A stretch of DNA of 64,000 nt from Massilia rubra (GTDB lineage Bacteria > Pseudomonadota > Gammaproteobacteria > Burkholderiales > Burkholderiaceae_D), in NCBI RefSeq assembly GCF_011682065.1, contig NZ_VUYU01000004.1, positions 1 through 64,000 of the forward strand, read 5' to 3'. Of this stretch, positions 63,765 through 64,000 are shown in pieces. The translations under genes and the position numbers were made by a program. Position 1 is the first letter of the stretch. The number at the start of each line of letters is the position of its first letter. A model generated the notes under the pieces. The model saw only the letters and a program-made list of their open reading frames with translations, was not told the origin of the DNA and made no database searches.

Positions 63765-64000
63765 ATGAGCGTAAAACAGTGCCTGGAATACCGGTTGACC
63801 GAGGAGCAGCTTCCTGCGCAGTGGTACAACTTTCTGCTGGACTTGCCGAAGGCCTTGCCGCCGGTCGAGGATGTGCACGTGCCGCCCTCGGCCGAGATCA
63901 TGGCCAGGATCCGGCCGGCGGAACTGTTGCGCCAGAATGCGCCGAGCGAGCAGTGGGTGGATATTCCGGCGCCAGTGCGCCAGCGCCTGCTGCAAGTGGG
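63765..64000 (+). CDS. trpB2: TrpB2-type tryptophan synthase beta chain, 3' end outside the window
   Basis: The first ~78 residues are present. LPAQWYNFLLDLPKALPP, then PAELLRQNAPSEQWVDIP and VRQRLLQVG, match the N-terminus of the TrpB2 family (PLP-dependent, converts indole and serine to tryptophan, TIGR01415 type) rather than standard TrpB. AAGGGGA precedes ATG 63765, 17 bases after the previous stop. As the last gene seen in the operon it points to an indole- or tryptophan-related precursor, or a beta-substitution reaction with another nucleophile. The catalytic lysine lies beyond the window. Confidence 0.85.
   Translation, partial: MSVKQCLEYRLTEEQLPAQWYNFLLDLPKALPPVEDVHVPPSAEIMARIRPAELLRQNAPSEQWVDIPAPVRQRLLQV

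Noticed and set aside
63765-64000. Canonical tryptophan synthase beta chain (trpAB operon)
   Set aside because: The N-terminal motifs match TrpB2, not TrpB1, and no trpA is adjacent within the window.

Overview
The window is high-GC and densely coded, with beta-proteobacterial-looking proteins. I infer a Massilia/Duganella/Janthinobacterium-like member of the Oxalobacteraceae from codon use and from outer-membrane (LolA-like, lipoprotein, glucosaminidase) genes. No rRNA, tRNA, CRISPR array, transposase or integrase was seen. Two biosynthetic loci sit on the + strand, at either end. A mostly minus-strand block of signalling, envelope and unknown proteins lies between them.

Region 1 (1-19406, +) is a non-ribosomal peptide synthetase locus. 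It has a 5'-truncated C-A-T protein and a 4586-residue protein of four C-A-T modules ending in a thioesterase, so at least five modules. The A-domain pocket residues read by eye suggest Phe, Ser, an unknown residue (possibly basic), a Val-like residue and an unknown. An HpgT/DpgT-like aminotransferase and an Ldh2-family NAD(P)H oxidoreductase follow in overlapping order and probably make or tailor a building block.

Region 2 (19430-28694, mostly -) holds an alpha/beta hydrolase, a small secreted protein, a glucosaminidase-type peptidoglycan hydrolase, a lipoprotein, small membrane proteins, a regulator-like protein, a Ser/Thr kinase and an FHA protein preceded by a perfect 10-bp inverted repeat. 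One + strand gene of possible Stv-adhesin type follows.

Region 3 (28782-40891, -) is an eight-gene operon-like array of large unknown proteins. Several share short motifs and look like diverged paralogues. One member (30782-31933) resembles DMATS/ABBA aromatic prenyltransferases.

Region 4 (41477-64000 and beyond, +) is the most striking part: an operon-like run of 21 genes. A HemN-like radical SAM enzyme is followed directly by a class I methyltransferase. Further on come a cobalamin-type radical SAM protein, an AlkD-family DNA glycosylase with all three catalytic residues, and a UvrA-like ATPase that lacks the UvrB-binding domain and carries an extra C-terminal domain. There are also two BtrH-type acyltransferases, a PaaK-like acyl ligase, a ferredoxin, a heme-dioxygenase-fold (TDO-like) protein, an HpaB-type hydroxylase, two nitrilase-fold proteins without a catalytic triad, two ABC exporters with periplasmic and outer-membrane partners, and the start of a TrpB2 gene. 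HemN-like radical SAM plus methyltransferase plus AlkD glycosylase is the combination known for cyclopropane formation and self-resistance in the CC-1065/yatakemycin family. I infer that this locus makes a DNA-alkylating, possibly cyclopropane-bearing, amide-linked aromatic product in a Gram-negative host.
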